Source: Pseudoalteromonas holothuriae (lineage in GTDB: Bacteria; Pseudomonadota; Gammaproteobacteria; Enterobacterales; Alteromonadaceae). Taken from it: a stretch of 64,000 nucleotides of DNA. Shown piece by piece: positions 55,679 through 64,000 of this stretch. Within the stretch, counting starts at the first letter, position 1, and the number at the start of each line of letters is the position of its first letter. The position numbers were made by a program, and so were the translations under genes. The notes under the pieces are model-generated. The model did not search any database, had not been told where the DNA came from, and was given only the letters and a program-made list of their open reading frames with translations. The stretch lies in NCBI RefSeq assembly GCF_945859825.1, contig NZ_CAMAPC010000008.1:124001-188000 (forward strand). The letters run 5' to 3'.

Positions 55679-55836
55679 TGTGGCTGCAGTACAAGTATAC
55701 TAGGCTACTTCAGCATAGGGCTGAAATTACGCTGACATCTTTTGCCAATTGTAGTGCTTAAGTAGATTTTAGAGTCTGTTTAAGACTGTAATTGGTAGTT
55801 GTTGGCGTTCATATTTGTTTTATTAAGGAAATATTT

Positions 55837-57963
55837 GTGCAAGCAATTATTAAAGAATTTCAATTAGGTCAACACACAGTGACCTTAGAAACAGGTGCTA
55901 TCGCACGTCAAGCAGACGGCGCAGTACTAGCAAGCATTGGTGATACATCAGTTTTAGTAACTGTTGTTGGCAAACGTGAAGCAAGCCCAGGTCAAGATTT
56001 TTTCCCACTAACAGTAAACTACCAAGAACGTATGTATGCTGCGGGTCGTATTCCTGGTGGTTTCTTAAAGCGTGAAGGTCGCCCAAATGACGGCGAAACC
56101 TTGATTGCACGTTTAATTGACCGTCCAATTCGTCCACTTTTCCCAGATGGCTTTGTTAACGAAGTACAGGTAATTGCAACGGTTGTTTCAGTAAACCCTG
56201 AGATCCAACCAGATATGGTTGCGATGATTGGTACTTCAGCTGCATTGGCAATTTCTGGTATTCCATTTAGTGGCCCAATTGGTGCAGCAAGAGTTGGCTA
56301 TATTGATGGTCAATACGTACTTAACCCAACTTTAAAAGAGCTTGAAGAAAGTAAGCTAGACCTTGTGGTTGCTGGTACTGAAAATGCTGTACTTATGGTT
56401 GAGTCAGAAGCTGACGTATTGTCAGAAGAAGAGATGCTAGGTGCTGTGGTATACGGTCATGAGCAATCTCAAGCAATCGTTAAAGCAGTTGAAGAGTTCA
56501 AAGCACAGGCAGGTAAACCTGCTTGGGATTGGGCTGCGCCAGAGAAAAACGTAACTTTAGCAGGCAAAATTGCTGAGCTTGCAGCTGACAAAGTTGGTGA
56601 AGCTTACTTCATTACAGATAAAGTAGCGCGTAAAGAAGCACTTTCAGCTGCGAAAGAAGCTGTTGTTGCAGCATTAACAGCTGAACTTGCTGAAGGTGAT
56701 GTGCTAGATACCCAAGAAGTGGGTAAGTTATTTGGTGCGTTAGAGAAGAAAATTGTCCGTGGGCGCATCATCGCAGGTGAGAAGCGTATTGATGGCCGTG
56801 AACCAGATATGGTTCGTGCACTAGACGTAATGACGGGTGTACTGCCGCGTACTCACGGTTCTGCTATCTTTACTCGTGGTGAAACACAGGCATTGGTTAC
56901 TGCAACTTTAGGCACGGAACGTGATTCACAACTTATCGATGACTTAACTGGTACGCATAAAAACCACTTTATGTTGAACTATAACTTCCCTCCGTATTGT
57001 GTGGGTGAGACTGGCTTCATTGGCTCTCCTAAGCGTCGTGAAATTGGTCACGGTAACCTTGCTAAGCGTGGTGTACAAGCTGTACTTCCTACGCTTGCTG
57101 AGTTCCCTTACTCAGTACGTGTTGTATCTGAAATCACAGAATCAAACGGTTCGTCTTCAATGGCATCAGTATGTGGTTCATCGCTTGCACTTATGAATGC
57201 AGGTGTGCCCATTAAAGCTTCTGTTGCTGGTATTGCGATGGGTCTTGTTAAAGAAGAAGAAAACTTTGTAGTACTTTCAGATATCTTAGGTGATGAAGAT
57301 CACTTAGGTGATATGGATTTCAAAGTGGCAGGTACAAGCGCTGGTGTAACAGCACTACAGATGGATATCAAGATTGAAGGTATCAATAAAGAGATTATGC
57401 AAATTGCGCTTAAGCAAGCAAAAGCAGCGCGTTTACATATCTTGTCTGTAATGGATGAAGCGCTTGCTGCACCATCAGAAGAGCTATCTGAGTTTGCGCC
57501 ACGTATTTATACGATGAACATTCCTCCGAAGAAGATTGCTGAAGTAATTGGTAAAGGTGGTGCAACGATTCGCCAGTTAACTGAAGAAACTGGTACTACG
57601 ATTGAAATTGAAGATGATGGTACAATCAAAATTGCAGCAACTGATGGTATGAGTGCTAAAGATGCGATTTCTCGTATTGAAGCACTTACTGCTGAGCTGG
57701 AAGTTGGCACTATTTACAATGGTAAAGTAGTACGTATCGTAGACTTTGGTGCATTCGTTAACGTATTACCAGGTAAAGATGGCCTAGTACATATTTCACA
57801 AATTAGTGCGGAACGTGTTAATAATGTTGCTGACCACCTAACAGTTGGTCAAGAAGTGAAAGTTAAGGTACTAGAAGTTGACCGCCAAGGTCGTGTTCGT
57901 CTAAGTATTAAAGAAGCACAAGAGCAACCAGTAACGCCAGCGCCTGAAGCGCCAGCTGAGTAA
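55837..57963 (+). CDS. pnp: Polyribonucleotide nucleotidyltransferase (PNPase)
   Basis: Phosphorolytic 3' to 5' exoribonuclease of the RNA degradosome. GTG at 55837 is chosen: the product then begins [20 protein letters not shown], aligned with E. coli Pnp. First RNase PH domain ([20 protein letters not shown]), helical domain (~215-310), second RNase PH domain with the active site [14 protein letters not shown] and [15 protein letters not shown], then KH ([17 protein letters not shown]) and S1 ([18 protein letters not shown]) domains. 708 residues. A ~160 nt leader, like the RNase III-processed pnp leader of E. coli, precedes it. Confidence 0.98.
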   Translation: MQAIIKEFQLGQHTVTLETGAIARQADGAVLASIGDTSVLVTVVGKREASPGQDFFPLTVNYQERMYAAGRIPGGFLKREGRPNDGETLIARLIDRPIRPLFPDGFVNEVQVIATVVSVNPEIQPDMVAMIGTSAALAISGIPFSGPIGAARVGYIDGQYVLNPTLKELEESKLDLVVAGTENAVLMVESEADVLSEEEMLGAVVYGHEQSQAIVKAVEEFKAQAGKPAWDWAAPEKNVTLAGKIAELAADKVGEAYFITDKVARKEALSAAKEAVVAALTAELAEGDVLDTQEVGKLFGALEKKIVRGRIIAGEKRIDGREPDMVRALDVMTGVLPRTHGSAIFTRGETQALVTATLGTERDSQLIDDLTGTHKNHFMLNYNFPPYCVGETGFIGSPKRREIGHGNLAKRGVQAVLPTLAEFPYSVRVVSEITESNGSSSMASVCGSSLALMNAGVPIKASVAGIAMGLVKEEENFVVLSDILGDEDHLGDMDFKVAGTSAGVTALQMDIKIEGINKEIMQIALKQAKAARLHILSVMDEALAAPSEELSEFAPRIYTMNIPPKKIAEVIGKGGATIRQLTEETGTTIEIEDDGTIKIAATDGMSAKDAISRIEALTAELEVGTIYNGKVVRIVDFGAFVNVLPGKDGLVHISQISAERVNNVADHLTVGQEVKVKVLEVDRQGRVRLSIKEAQEQPVTPAPEAPAE

Positions 57964-57991
57964 TTTTGTGTAAATAAAACATGATAGTAAT

Positions 57992-58019
57992 AAAAGGGGG
58001 CTGTATGGCCCCTTTTTTT
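57992..58019 (+). terminator. Terminator after pnp
   Basis: AAAAGGGG and CCCCTTTTTTT arms around a ~10-base loop, 28 bp after the pnp stop. Confidence 0.8.
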
Positions 58020-58069
58020 ATGTTTTAATGGCCGCTATGTAAGCGCAGTTAAGCGACGATAGGAAGGAC

Positions 58070-58948
58070 ATGAAGTTAAGATCCATATTTATTTTGCCCT
58101 TAGTGTTTCTCGGATTGATGGGTTGTCAATTGAGTCCAGAAAAAACTACACAGCATATCGTTAACGTACCATTGAGTGTGCCACTTGCTGCCAATTTTAG
58201 GAATGAAATTGCAATAGCACGTTATTCAGAGCTACTAAGTGCAAGTGACTTGCCAAAAGAGCAAAAAGCACAGTTATATTATAATCGCGGTATGCTCTAT
58301 GACAGTTTAGGGTTGAGTACTTTAGCGCGTATAGATTTTAATCGTGCATTAAAAATGAAGCCCGATTTAGCAGAGGTATATAACTTTCTTGGTATTCATC
58401 ACACGCTGTCTCAAGAGTACGGTCAAGCTTATGAAATGTTTGATGCAGTTTTAGAGTTAGATGAAGCGCATGAATATGCTTATTTAAATCGTGGTATTGC
58501 ACTGTATTATGGTGAGCGACCTAATTTAGCAAGCCAAGATTTAGCAGCATTCTTAGCGCGCTCACCGCAAGACGCCTATCGTGTGATGTGGTTGTATTTA
58601 GCACAAACTCAACTTGACCATGAACAAGCTCTTGAGCAATTAAGATTAAACAGTAATGGATTAGACCAAGAGTTATGGGCCAATCAACTTGTGCAACTGT
58701 ATCTTGGAGAGCTAACTGAGGGACAATTCCTTGCGCAATTGGGTGAAGGGGTTTCGAGTCAACAAGAGTATGCAGAGCGCCTTTGCGAAGCTTATTTTTA
58801 TCTAGCCAAGCGTTACCAAGCTCGCGGTGATAAGCAAGTTGCAATAGATTTTTTTAAGTTAGTACTTGCCACAAACGTTTATGAATTCGTTGAGCATAAG
58901 TATGCTCGACTAGAGTTAGATCTTTTAGCAAATGATGAGGACAGTTAA
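58070..58948 (+). CDS. nlpI: Lipoprotein NlpI
   Basis: 292 residues. Lipobox GLMGC near residue 19, then TPR motifs: AQLYYNRGMLYDSLGLSTLA, AEVYNFLGIHHTLSQEYGQA, EYAYLNRGIALYYGERPNLA and more helices to the end. In E. coli NlpI is an outer membrane adaptor that binds the protease Prc and peptidoglycan hydrolases. Its place right after pnp matches E. coli. AGGAAGG precedes the ATG. The 3' end overlaps the next gene by 17 bp. Confidence 0.93.
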   Translation: MKLRSIFILPLVFLGLMGCQLSPEKTTQHIVNVPLSVPLAANFRNEIAIARYSELLSASDLPKEQKAQLYYNRGMLYDSLGLSTLARIDFNRALKMKPDLAEVYNFLGIHHTLSQEYGQAYEMFDAVLELDEAHEYAYLNRGIALYYGERPNLASQDLAAFLARSPQDAYRVMWLYLAQTQLDHEQALEQLRLNSNGLDQELWANQLVQLYLGELTEGQFLAQLGEGVSSQQEYAERLCEAYFYLAKRYQARGDKQVAIDFFKLVLATNVYEFVEHKYARLELDLLANDEDS

Positions 58949-60116
58949 AACTGCCATAATTTGCTGCGTGATGGTGTTGGTGATAGCGCAAAGTGATCAT
59001 CAACCCAATTTAAATGAGCCTGTTTCGCGTAATTATTTTTTGCAATCATATCCAAAAGCTTATTATTCAGTGCAACAAAGTGTCAGACTGGAAGCTTTGT
59101 CAGAGTCTACCATTGAGGCCTTATTAGCGTTAAATTTGCCAGAAATCATGCTTGAATGGTCTATTCGCCTTGCACAGCGAAAGAAGTATAGCGCAAGTCA
59201 ACTGTACTGGAGAAAATACTATGACATTGGAACCCAGGGGCAACGAACACGCTTACAACAGGTATTTGTGCAACAATATGCACTTCAACAACTCAAAAGA
59301 TTAGAGCGTCAATTTGGCTTGCCTAGCGACTTACAATTATTGCTTGCAAGTGAGCAAGGCGTAGTACCTCAGAGCCTATCTAAAGGCGTATTAGCTAAGC
59401 TAGAGCTTACAACTTTATTATCCCCCCCTATATTTGCAAGCAATTGCAAAAATCGTATTTTACTAATAAGTGATCACTTTAGTGGTGTAAAGAAATTAGA
59501 GTCATTAAAAGCAAAATACCTTGAGCAACCAGAGCCAATGGTCGGCAGCTATTGCTTATCAGAGGTGTTTTACATTGGTGATATTATGTCTTGTTATATA
59601 AACGAGCAACAATTTGCGCGGTGCGATGAACAGCAATTGATTAAGCAATACAATAGACAGCTCAATAATATTGATTATGTGATAATGATGACGAAGGTGG
59701 GCCAAGCAAACGTTGCTAATGGTATAATGACGCTTACAAGCAGTAGCAATTATCAAGTGTTTTTACATGAGCTGATGCACTTTAGTGGATTTGAAGATGA
59801 ATATGCTATTGCGCCAAGTAAGGCGCGTTGGTTATGTCGACACGCTGGGCAACATGCCCCAAATTTAATTGTTGCAAAGCAACCACCTGCAAAGGGGTGG
59901 TACAAGAGCGAAACGTGTAAACATGGCCTACTTGATGCTTTTAAATTGAGCAAAGATTGGAGTATTATGCAGTTTCAGGAATTGCCTTTATCGCATCAAT
60001 ATAGACAAGTTTGGCAAAATGCTATTAACTCAAAACGTTACCAAATACCTAGATTTACAAACTTGAAATCAAGGCTAACAGAAGCTGCACCGGATGAAGG
60101 TGCAAGCGAAATATGA
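58932..60116 (+). CDS. Exported M64-like zinc metalloprotease
   Basis: 394 residues. Short hydrophobic N-terminus (MMRTVKTAIICCVMVLVIAQ) acting as signal or anchor. Residues ~45-180 are helical. The catalytic motif FLHELMHFSGFEDEY at ~276-290 contains HExxH and a DEY that fits the peptidase M64 pattern HExGHxxxxLxDEY. Several cysteines (SNCKN, GSYCLSE, MSCYIN, ARCDEQ, WLCRHAG, SETCKHG) suggest periplasmic disulfides. It starts inside the 3' end of nlpI, so the two are translated together; NlpI may act as its adaptor, by analogy with Prc. Confidence 0.72.
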   Translation: MMRTVKTAIICCVMVLVIAQSDHQPNLNEPVSRNYFLQSYPKAYYSVQQSVRLEALSESTIEALLALNLPEIMLEWSIRLAQRKKYSASQLYWRKYYDIGTQGQRTRLQQVFVQQYALQQLKRLERQFGLPSDLQLLLASEQGVVPQSLSKGVLAKLELTTLLSPPIFASNCKNRILLISDHFSGVKKLESLKAKYLEQPEPMVGSYCLSEVFYIGDIMSCYINEQQFARCDEQQLIKQYNRQLNNIDYVIMMTKVGQANVANGIMTLTSSSNYQVFLHELMHFSGFEDEYAIAPSKARWLCRHAGQHAPNLIVAKQPPAKGWYKSETCKHGLLDAFKLSKDWSIMQFQELPLSHQYRQVWQNAINSKRYQIPRFTNLKSRLTEAAPDEGASEI

Positions 60117-60275
60117 ATTTAATCTGAATTGTTTGTTAAAGTTGTCTAAAATGACACCTGCTAGTTCGAGTAACTATAGACAACTCAAACACTAATACAG
60201 TATAACTGGAAAAGTTTTGTGTTCTTATACATGTAATTTAGAATGACTGAATTCATGTTAAAGTACACCCATACT

Positions 60276-60303
60276 CAGTGTATGTCGTACATTTACGACA
60301 CTG
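60276..60303 (+). promoter_or_regulatory. Hairpin in the leader of the mrp operon
   Basis: CAGTG-tatg-TCGTA and TACGACACTG form a 10 bp stem with a four-base bulge, ending 19 bp before the first gene. It could be an operator or leader structure. Confidence 0.35.
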
Positions 60304-60322
60304 AAATAAAAAGGTTCAATTT

Positions 60323-63115
60323 ATGACTTTGCTTTGGATACCATTGCTATCCTTTATCGGCAGTATTTTTTCTTCATTTTTGGGTAAATTGTCACGCAAT
60401 CAATCAACTGCGTTGACGCTGGTTCCCCCTGTATTGGCACTTGCTTTAGCCATATATCTTTCACCAGCAGTATTTGCGGGTGAGGTACTACGAGAAAGTG
60501 CGACATGGGTCCCTTTACTAGGACTGGAAATCGCCTTTAGGCTTGATGGACTTGCATTACTCTTTGTCTTTATGATCCTTGGTATTGGTATTTTAGTGAT
60601 TTTTTATGCTCGTTATTACTTGAGCGAAAAAGACTCAATGCCAAAACTATACTCTTATTTGATGTTATTCATGACCGCTATGCTTGGTATTGTTATGTCT
60701 AACAATGTACTACAGCTGTGGGTTTTTTGGGAACTTACCAGTATTAGTTCATTTTTGCTGATAAGTTACTGGAGCCATAAATCAGAAGCGCGCAAAGGCG
60801 CACGTATGGCTTTGGCCGTAACCGGCGGTGGTGGTTTAGCGCTGCTTGCTGGACTATTGATGCTTGGCGATGTGGTTGGTAGTTATAACTTAGATGTCAT
60901 CCTACAAAGTAAATCTCTAATACAGGCCCATGGTTTGTATGAGGTTATTTTAGTATTGGTTTTACTTGGAGCCTTTACGAAGTCAGCACAATTTCCATTT
61001 CATTTTTGGTTACCACATGCAATGGCCGCACCTACACCAGTTAGTGCGTATTTACATTCCGCCACAATGGTTAAGGCGGGGATATTTTTATTAGCGCGTT
61101 TTTACCCTGCGCTTGCTGGTACAGATTTATGGTTTGTGATTGTTGGTTTGACTGGCTTGACGACGTTACTTTTTGCCGCTTACGTAGCACTGTTTAAGCA
61201 TGACTTAAAAGGGTTGTTAGCATACTCTACAATTAGCCATCTAGGCTTAATTACATTGCTATTAGGACTGGATACTGAACTTGCAACGGTAGCGGCGATT
61301 TTTCACATCATAAATCATGCAACATTTAAAGCGTCTTTATTTATGGCAACGGGCATAATAGACCATGAAACGGGTACTAGAGACATGCGTAAGCTCAACG
61401 GTATGTGGCGGTTTATGCCCTATACCGCAACACTTGCTATGGTTTCCGCTGCTTCTATGGCAGGGGTACCGTTGCTGAATGGCTTCTTGTCCAAAGAGAT
61501 GTTTTTTGCAGAAACTTTATATCAGCAACTGCTTGGTTCTATGTCTTGGTTGATACCGGTATTGGCGACTGTTGCCGCTGCGTTTTCAGTTGCTTACTCT
61601 GCACGGTTTATCCACGATGTGTTTTTTAATGGTGACCCAATTGGATTACCAAAGGAACCCCATGAGCCGCCAAGGTATATGCGTGTCCCTATTGAAGTTT
61701 TAGTCGCAATTTGCTTGTTGGTTGGAATGTTTCCAAATTTTGTTATTGATGGTATTTTAAATGTTGCATCGGCAGCTGTATTAGGCACAGCACCACCAGA
61801 GTTTAAAATAGCTATCTGGCATGGCTTTAATCTACCCCTGCTAATGAGTTTTATCGCAGTTTGTGGTGGGTTATTCATTTACACTCAACGACGCTATTTA
61901 TTTCAGTTCCAAGCTTCTTTACCTCCTTTAAACGCTAAAAAGGTTTTTGATAATAGCGTTTATAACATTGTTAAGTGGTGCCAACGAAAAGTAGTGGCTG
62001 TAGAAAATGGGTCATTACAGCGTTACCTTATGTTGATGTTTTTGGTGGTGTTAATAAGTGCGGGTTGGCCTTTGTTTGAAATGGCACAATTAGTAGGTCA
62101 AAAAGCGCCAACAGATATTGATATCCATAATGGTATTGGTGCTGCACTGTTAATGATTGGAGCCATTGGGACCGTCATTTGGCATCACGTACGGATGGTT
62201 TCCTTACTTATGCTATCAGTTGTTGGACTAATGGTATCTGTCGCATTTACACGTTTTTCTGCGCCAGATTTAGCGTTGACACAGTTAACGGTAGAAGTCG
62301 TCACGATTATCTTATTAATGCTGGCATTGTTCTTTTTACCTCAGCGTACGCCAAAAGAGTCAAGCTCTATTCGCGTATTACGAGATATTGGAATTTCGTC
62401 AGCTATTGGGGTTGTAGTGGGAAGTATTTGTTACGCTATGATCACACGACCTCATGATTCTATTTCTGAGTTTTTTGTTGCGAATGCCAAAATTGGTGGT
62501 GGAGGCACCAATGTAGTGAACGTCATTCTTGTTGACTTCAGGGGCTTTGATACGCTCGGAGAAATTATAGTATTAGGAGTCGCTGCATTAGGTATTTATA
62601 AGTTATTAATTAACTTGCCTTTGTTTATGCCTGCAAGTGATAGTGAAGGACGGCCATGGGCTAAAGAACGTTATCCACTGCTTTTAGCGAGCATTTCGCA
62701 AAGTTTATTGCCACTGGCATTATTGGTTTCTTTTTATATTTTCTTACGTGGACACAATCTGCCTGGCGGCGGCTTTATTGCAGGCTTGGTGACAGCAATT
62801 GCTTTTATTTTACAATATATTGCTCATGGCTCCCATTGGATAGCAGAGCGGTTGACTATCAACTATAGAAAAATCATTGCATCAGGCATCGCAATCGCAA
62901 TATTAACCGGTGTAGGTAGCTGGGTCTTTGGACGACCATTTTTAACATCATGGTTTGATTATTTTGATTTGCCAGTCATTGGACAAATAGAGTTGGCAAG
63001 TGCTTTAGTATTTGATTTAGGTGTGTATATCACGGTTGTTGGAGCTACATTAATGATTTTAGCGAGTTTAGGTAAAGTAACCGCTAATGCACCAAAAGAA
63101 GAGGTAAACTTTTAA
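60323..63115 (+). CDS. mrpA: Mrp-type Na+/H+ antiporter subunit A fused to subunit B
   Basis: 930 residues. The N-terminal ~500 residues are the NuoL-like proton channel unit ([78 protein letters not shown]). The middle carries the MrpA C-terminal helices ([20 protein letters not shown]). From ~780 an MrpB domain is fused ([40 protein letters not shown]). This is the PhaAB-type layout of proteobacteria. The complex exchanges Na+ or K+ for protons, suited to a marine cell. It overlaps the next gene by one base (TAATG). Confidence 0.93.
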   Translation: MTLLWIPLLSFIGSIFSSFLGKLSRNQSTALTLVPPVLALALAIYLSPAVFAGEVLRESATWVPLLGLEIAFRLDGLALLFVFMILGIGILVIFYARYYLSEKDSMPKLYSYLMLFMTAMLGIVMSNNVLQLWVFWELTSISSFLLISYWSHKSEARKGARMALAVTGGGGLALLAGLLMLGDVVGSYNLDVILQSKSLIQAHGLYEVILVLVLLGAFTKSAQFPFHFWLPHAMAAPTPVSAYLHSATMVKAGIFLLARFYPALAGTDLWFVIVGLTGLTTLLFAAYVALFKHDLKGLLAYSTISHLGLITLLLGLDTELATVAAIFHIINHATFKASLFMATGIIDHETGTRDMRKLNGMWRFMPYTATLAMVSAASMAGVPLLNGFLSKEMFFAETLYQQLLGSMSWLIPVLATVAAAFSVAYSARFIHDVFFNGDPIGLPKEPHEPPRYMRVPIEVLVAICLLVGMFPNFVIDGILNVASAAVLGTAPPEFKIAIWHGFNLPLLMSFIAVCGGLFIYTQRRYLFQFQASLPPLNAKKVFDNSVYNIVKWCQRKVVAVENGSLQRYLMLMFLVVLISAGWPLFEMAQLVGQKAPTDIDIHNGIGAALLMIGAIGTVIWHHVRMVSLLMLSVVGLMVSVAFTRFSAPDLALTQLTVEVVTIILLMLALFFLPQRTPKESSSIRVLRDIGISSAIGVVVGSICYAMITRPHDSISEFFVANAKIGGGGTNVVNVILVDFRGFDTLGEIIVLGVAALGIYKLLINLPLFMPASDSEGRPWAKERYPLLLASISQSLLPLALLVSFYIFLRGHNLPGGGFIAGLVTAIAFILQYIAHGSHWIAERLTINYRKIIASGIAIAILTGVGSWVFGRPFLTSWFDYFDLPVIGQIELASALVFDLGVYITVVGATLMILASLGKVTANAPKEEVNF

Positions 63116-63462
63116 TGGAATTATTATATGCGTCTTGTGTTGGGTTGTTAGTTACGTGTGGCGTGTTTTTAATTTTGCGCGCTCGCACCTTCCCAGTGGT
63201 GCTTGGTTTAACCATGTTATCTTATGCTGTTAACTTGTTTTTGTTCTCTTCAGGACGACTGACCTTAAATAAAGCAGCAGTATTGGGTTATGCAAATGAA
63301 TATGCAGACCCATTGCCACAAGCTTTGGTATTAACGGCTATCGTAATTGGTTTTGCGATGACTGCTTTTGTTGTGATATTAGCTATAAGAGGCCGCGCTG
63401 ATTTAGGTAATGATCATGTGAACGGTCAAGAAATATCGAATAATAAAAAGGGTAAAGCATGA
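63115..63462 (+). CDS. mrpC: Mrp antiporter subunit C
   Basis: 115 residues, three membrane helices, homologous to NuoK: LLVTCGVFLILRARTFPVVL, GLTMLSYAVNLFLFSSGRL, ADPLPQALVLTAIVIGFAMT (signature DPLPQALVLTAIVI of MrpC) and a short charged tail. Part of the membrane arm of the antiporter. Its stop overlaps the mrpD start (ATGA). Confidence 0.95.
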   Translation: MELLYASCVGLLVTCGVFLILRARTFPVVLGLTMLSYAVNLFLFSSGRLTLNKAAVLGYANEYADPLPQALVLTAIVIGFAMTAFVVILAIRGRADLGNDHVNGQEISNNKKGKA

Positions 63463-64000
63463 TCCAGCATTTGACTTCTTTACCTGTGCTGCTGCCAATG
63501 TTGGCAGCTGTTATTTTACTTATGCCACCGTGTGGTAAGAGTGTGCCAATTAGGCGAGTTGCCTCAGTTATTTTTTCTAGCATTACTCTAGCTGCGTCAT
63601 TACTGTTATTAGCAAATGTAAAAGACAGTGGTACACAAGTTTATGCGATTGGTGATTGGTCTGCACCATTTGGTATTGTGATGGTGGCCGATCCTTTGTC
63701 GGTATTATTGGTAAGCCTCACTTCTTTCTTAGGACTCGCTTGTGCGCTTTATGCCTGTGCAGGAGATGATGAACGAGGGGCATTTTTTCACCCTTTACTC
63801 CAATTTTTAATTTTAGGTGTCAATGGTGCGTTCTTAACTGGTGATATGTTCAATTTATTCGTGTTTTTTGAGGTATTGCTGATAGCATCTTATGCCTTAT
63901 TAATGCATGGCGGGGATAAGCACAATACTAGAGCTGCATTGCAATACGTTATTATGAACTTAGTTGGATCGGCTATATTTTTGATTGCACTTGGTACGTT
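63459..64000 (+). CDS. mrpD: Mrp antiporter subunit D, 5' part, cut by the window end
   Basis: The frame opens with ATG at 63459 and stays open to the last base, about 180 residues of an expected ~500. Translation gives MIQHLTSLPVLLPMLAAVIL, then VADPLSVLLVSLTSFLGLAC and GAFLTGDMFNLFVFFEVLLI, the NuoN-like channel motif with its key Glu. The rest of the operon (E, F, G) should follow outside the window. Confidence 0.92.
   Translation, partial: MIQHLTSLPVLLPMLAAVILLMPPCGKSVPIRRVASVIFSSITLAASLLLLANVKDSGTQVYAIGDWSAPFGIVMVADPLSVLLVSLTSFLGLACALYACAGDDERGAFFHPLLQFLILGVNGAFLTGDMFNLFVFFEVLLIASYALLMHGGDKHNTRAALQYVIMNLVGSAIFLIALGT

Overview
The window reads as chromosomal DNA of a marine gammaproteobacterium of the Alteromonadales, most likely Pseudoalteromonas. 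It is AT-rich. It carries the gammaproteobacterial block metY-rimP-nusA-infB-rbfA-truB-rpsO-pnp-nlpI, together with a TonB-dependent receptor, a POT peptide transporter, HPPD and fumarylacetoacetase, TyrR, MipA/DUF3019 and an Mrp antiporter. The genus is inferred from protein style and gene content and was not tested by a search. No CRISPR array, insertion sequence or prophage is visible.

Layout. 1-16000 is ordinary chromosome: TonB receptor, HAD phosphatase, exported DNA ligase, YegD-like Hsp70, LysE exporter with methylglyoxal synthase, Bcr-type drug exporter, a thioesterase-like protein, an M23 peptidase-bactofilin pair, tyrosine catabolism (hppD, fahA) and a POT transporter. A frameshifted C-terminal remnant of a secreted protein, probably a protease, lies at 7598-7785. 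16353-16608 holds one copy of a structured ~255 bp dispersed repeat; a second copy lies inverted at 47016-47273.

18151-36799 is the most interesting region. Seven tightly coupled genes on the minus strand encode what looks like an envelope-spanning poly-gamma-glutamate-type (PgsB/PgsC/PgsA) polymer machine adapted to a Gram-negative cell. In order of transcription they are: a CapA/PgsA lipoprotein, a CHASE2-like membrane sensor, a PgsC with a duplicated membrane unit and a large C-terminal extension, a membrane-anchored periplasmic protein, a small exported hydrolase, a 1427-residue protein ending in a predicted outer-membrane barrel, and a 1346-residue PgsB-type amide ligase. tyrR is divergent from it. 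This is the best candidate for a poorly described system.

37176-48378 holds tyrR, small envelope proteins, a thioesterase, ompW, dapE, an ibpA-type heat-shock gene, a three-gene cassette of phospholipase C-like enzyme, PpiC-like foldase and membrane-anchored helical protein, a MipA/DUF3019 pair, a lipoprotein and a globin-like protein. 48783-58948 is the translation and RNA-decay block starting with initiator tRNA and ending with nlpI, which overlaps an M64-like metalloprotease gene. The window ends inside an Mrp-type cation/proton antiporter operon (A-B fusion, C, and a truncated D).
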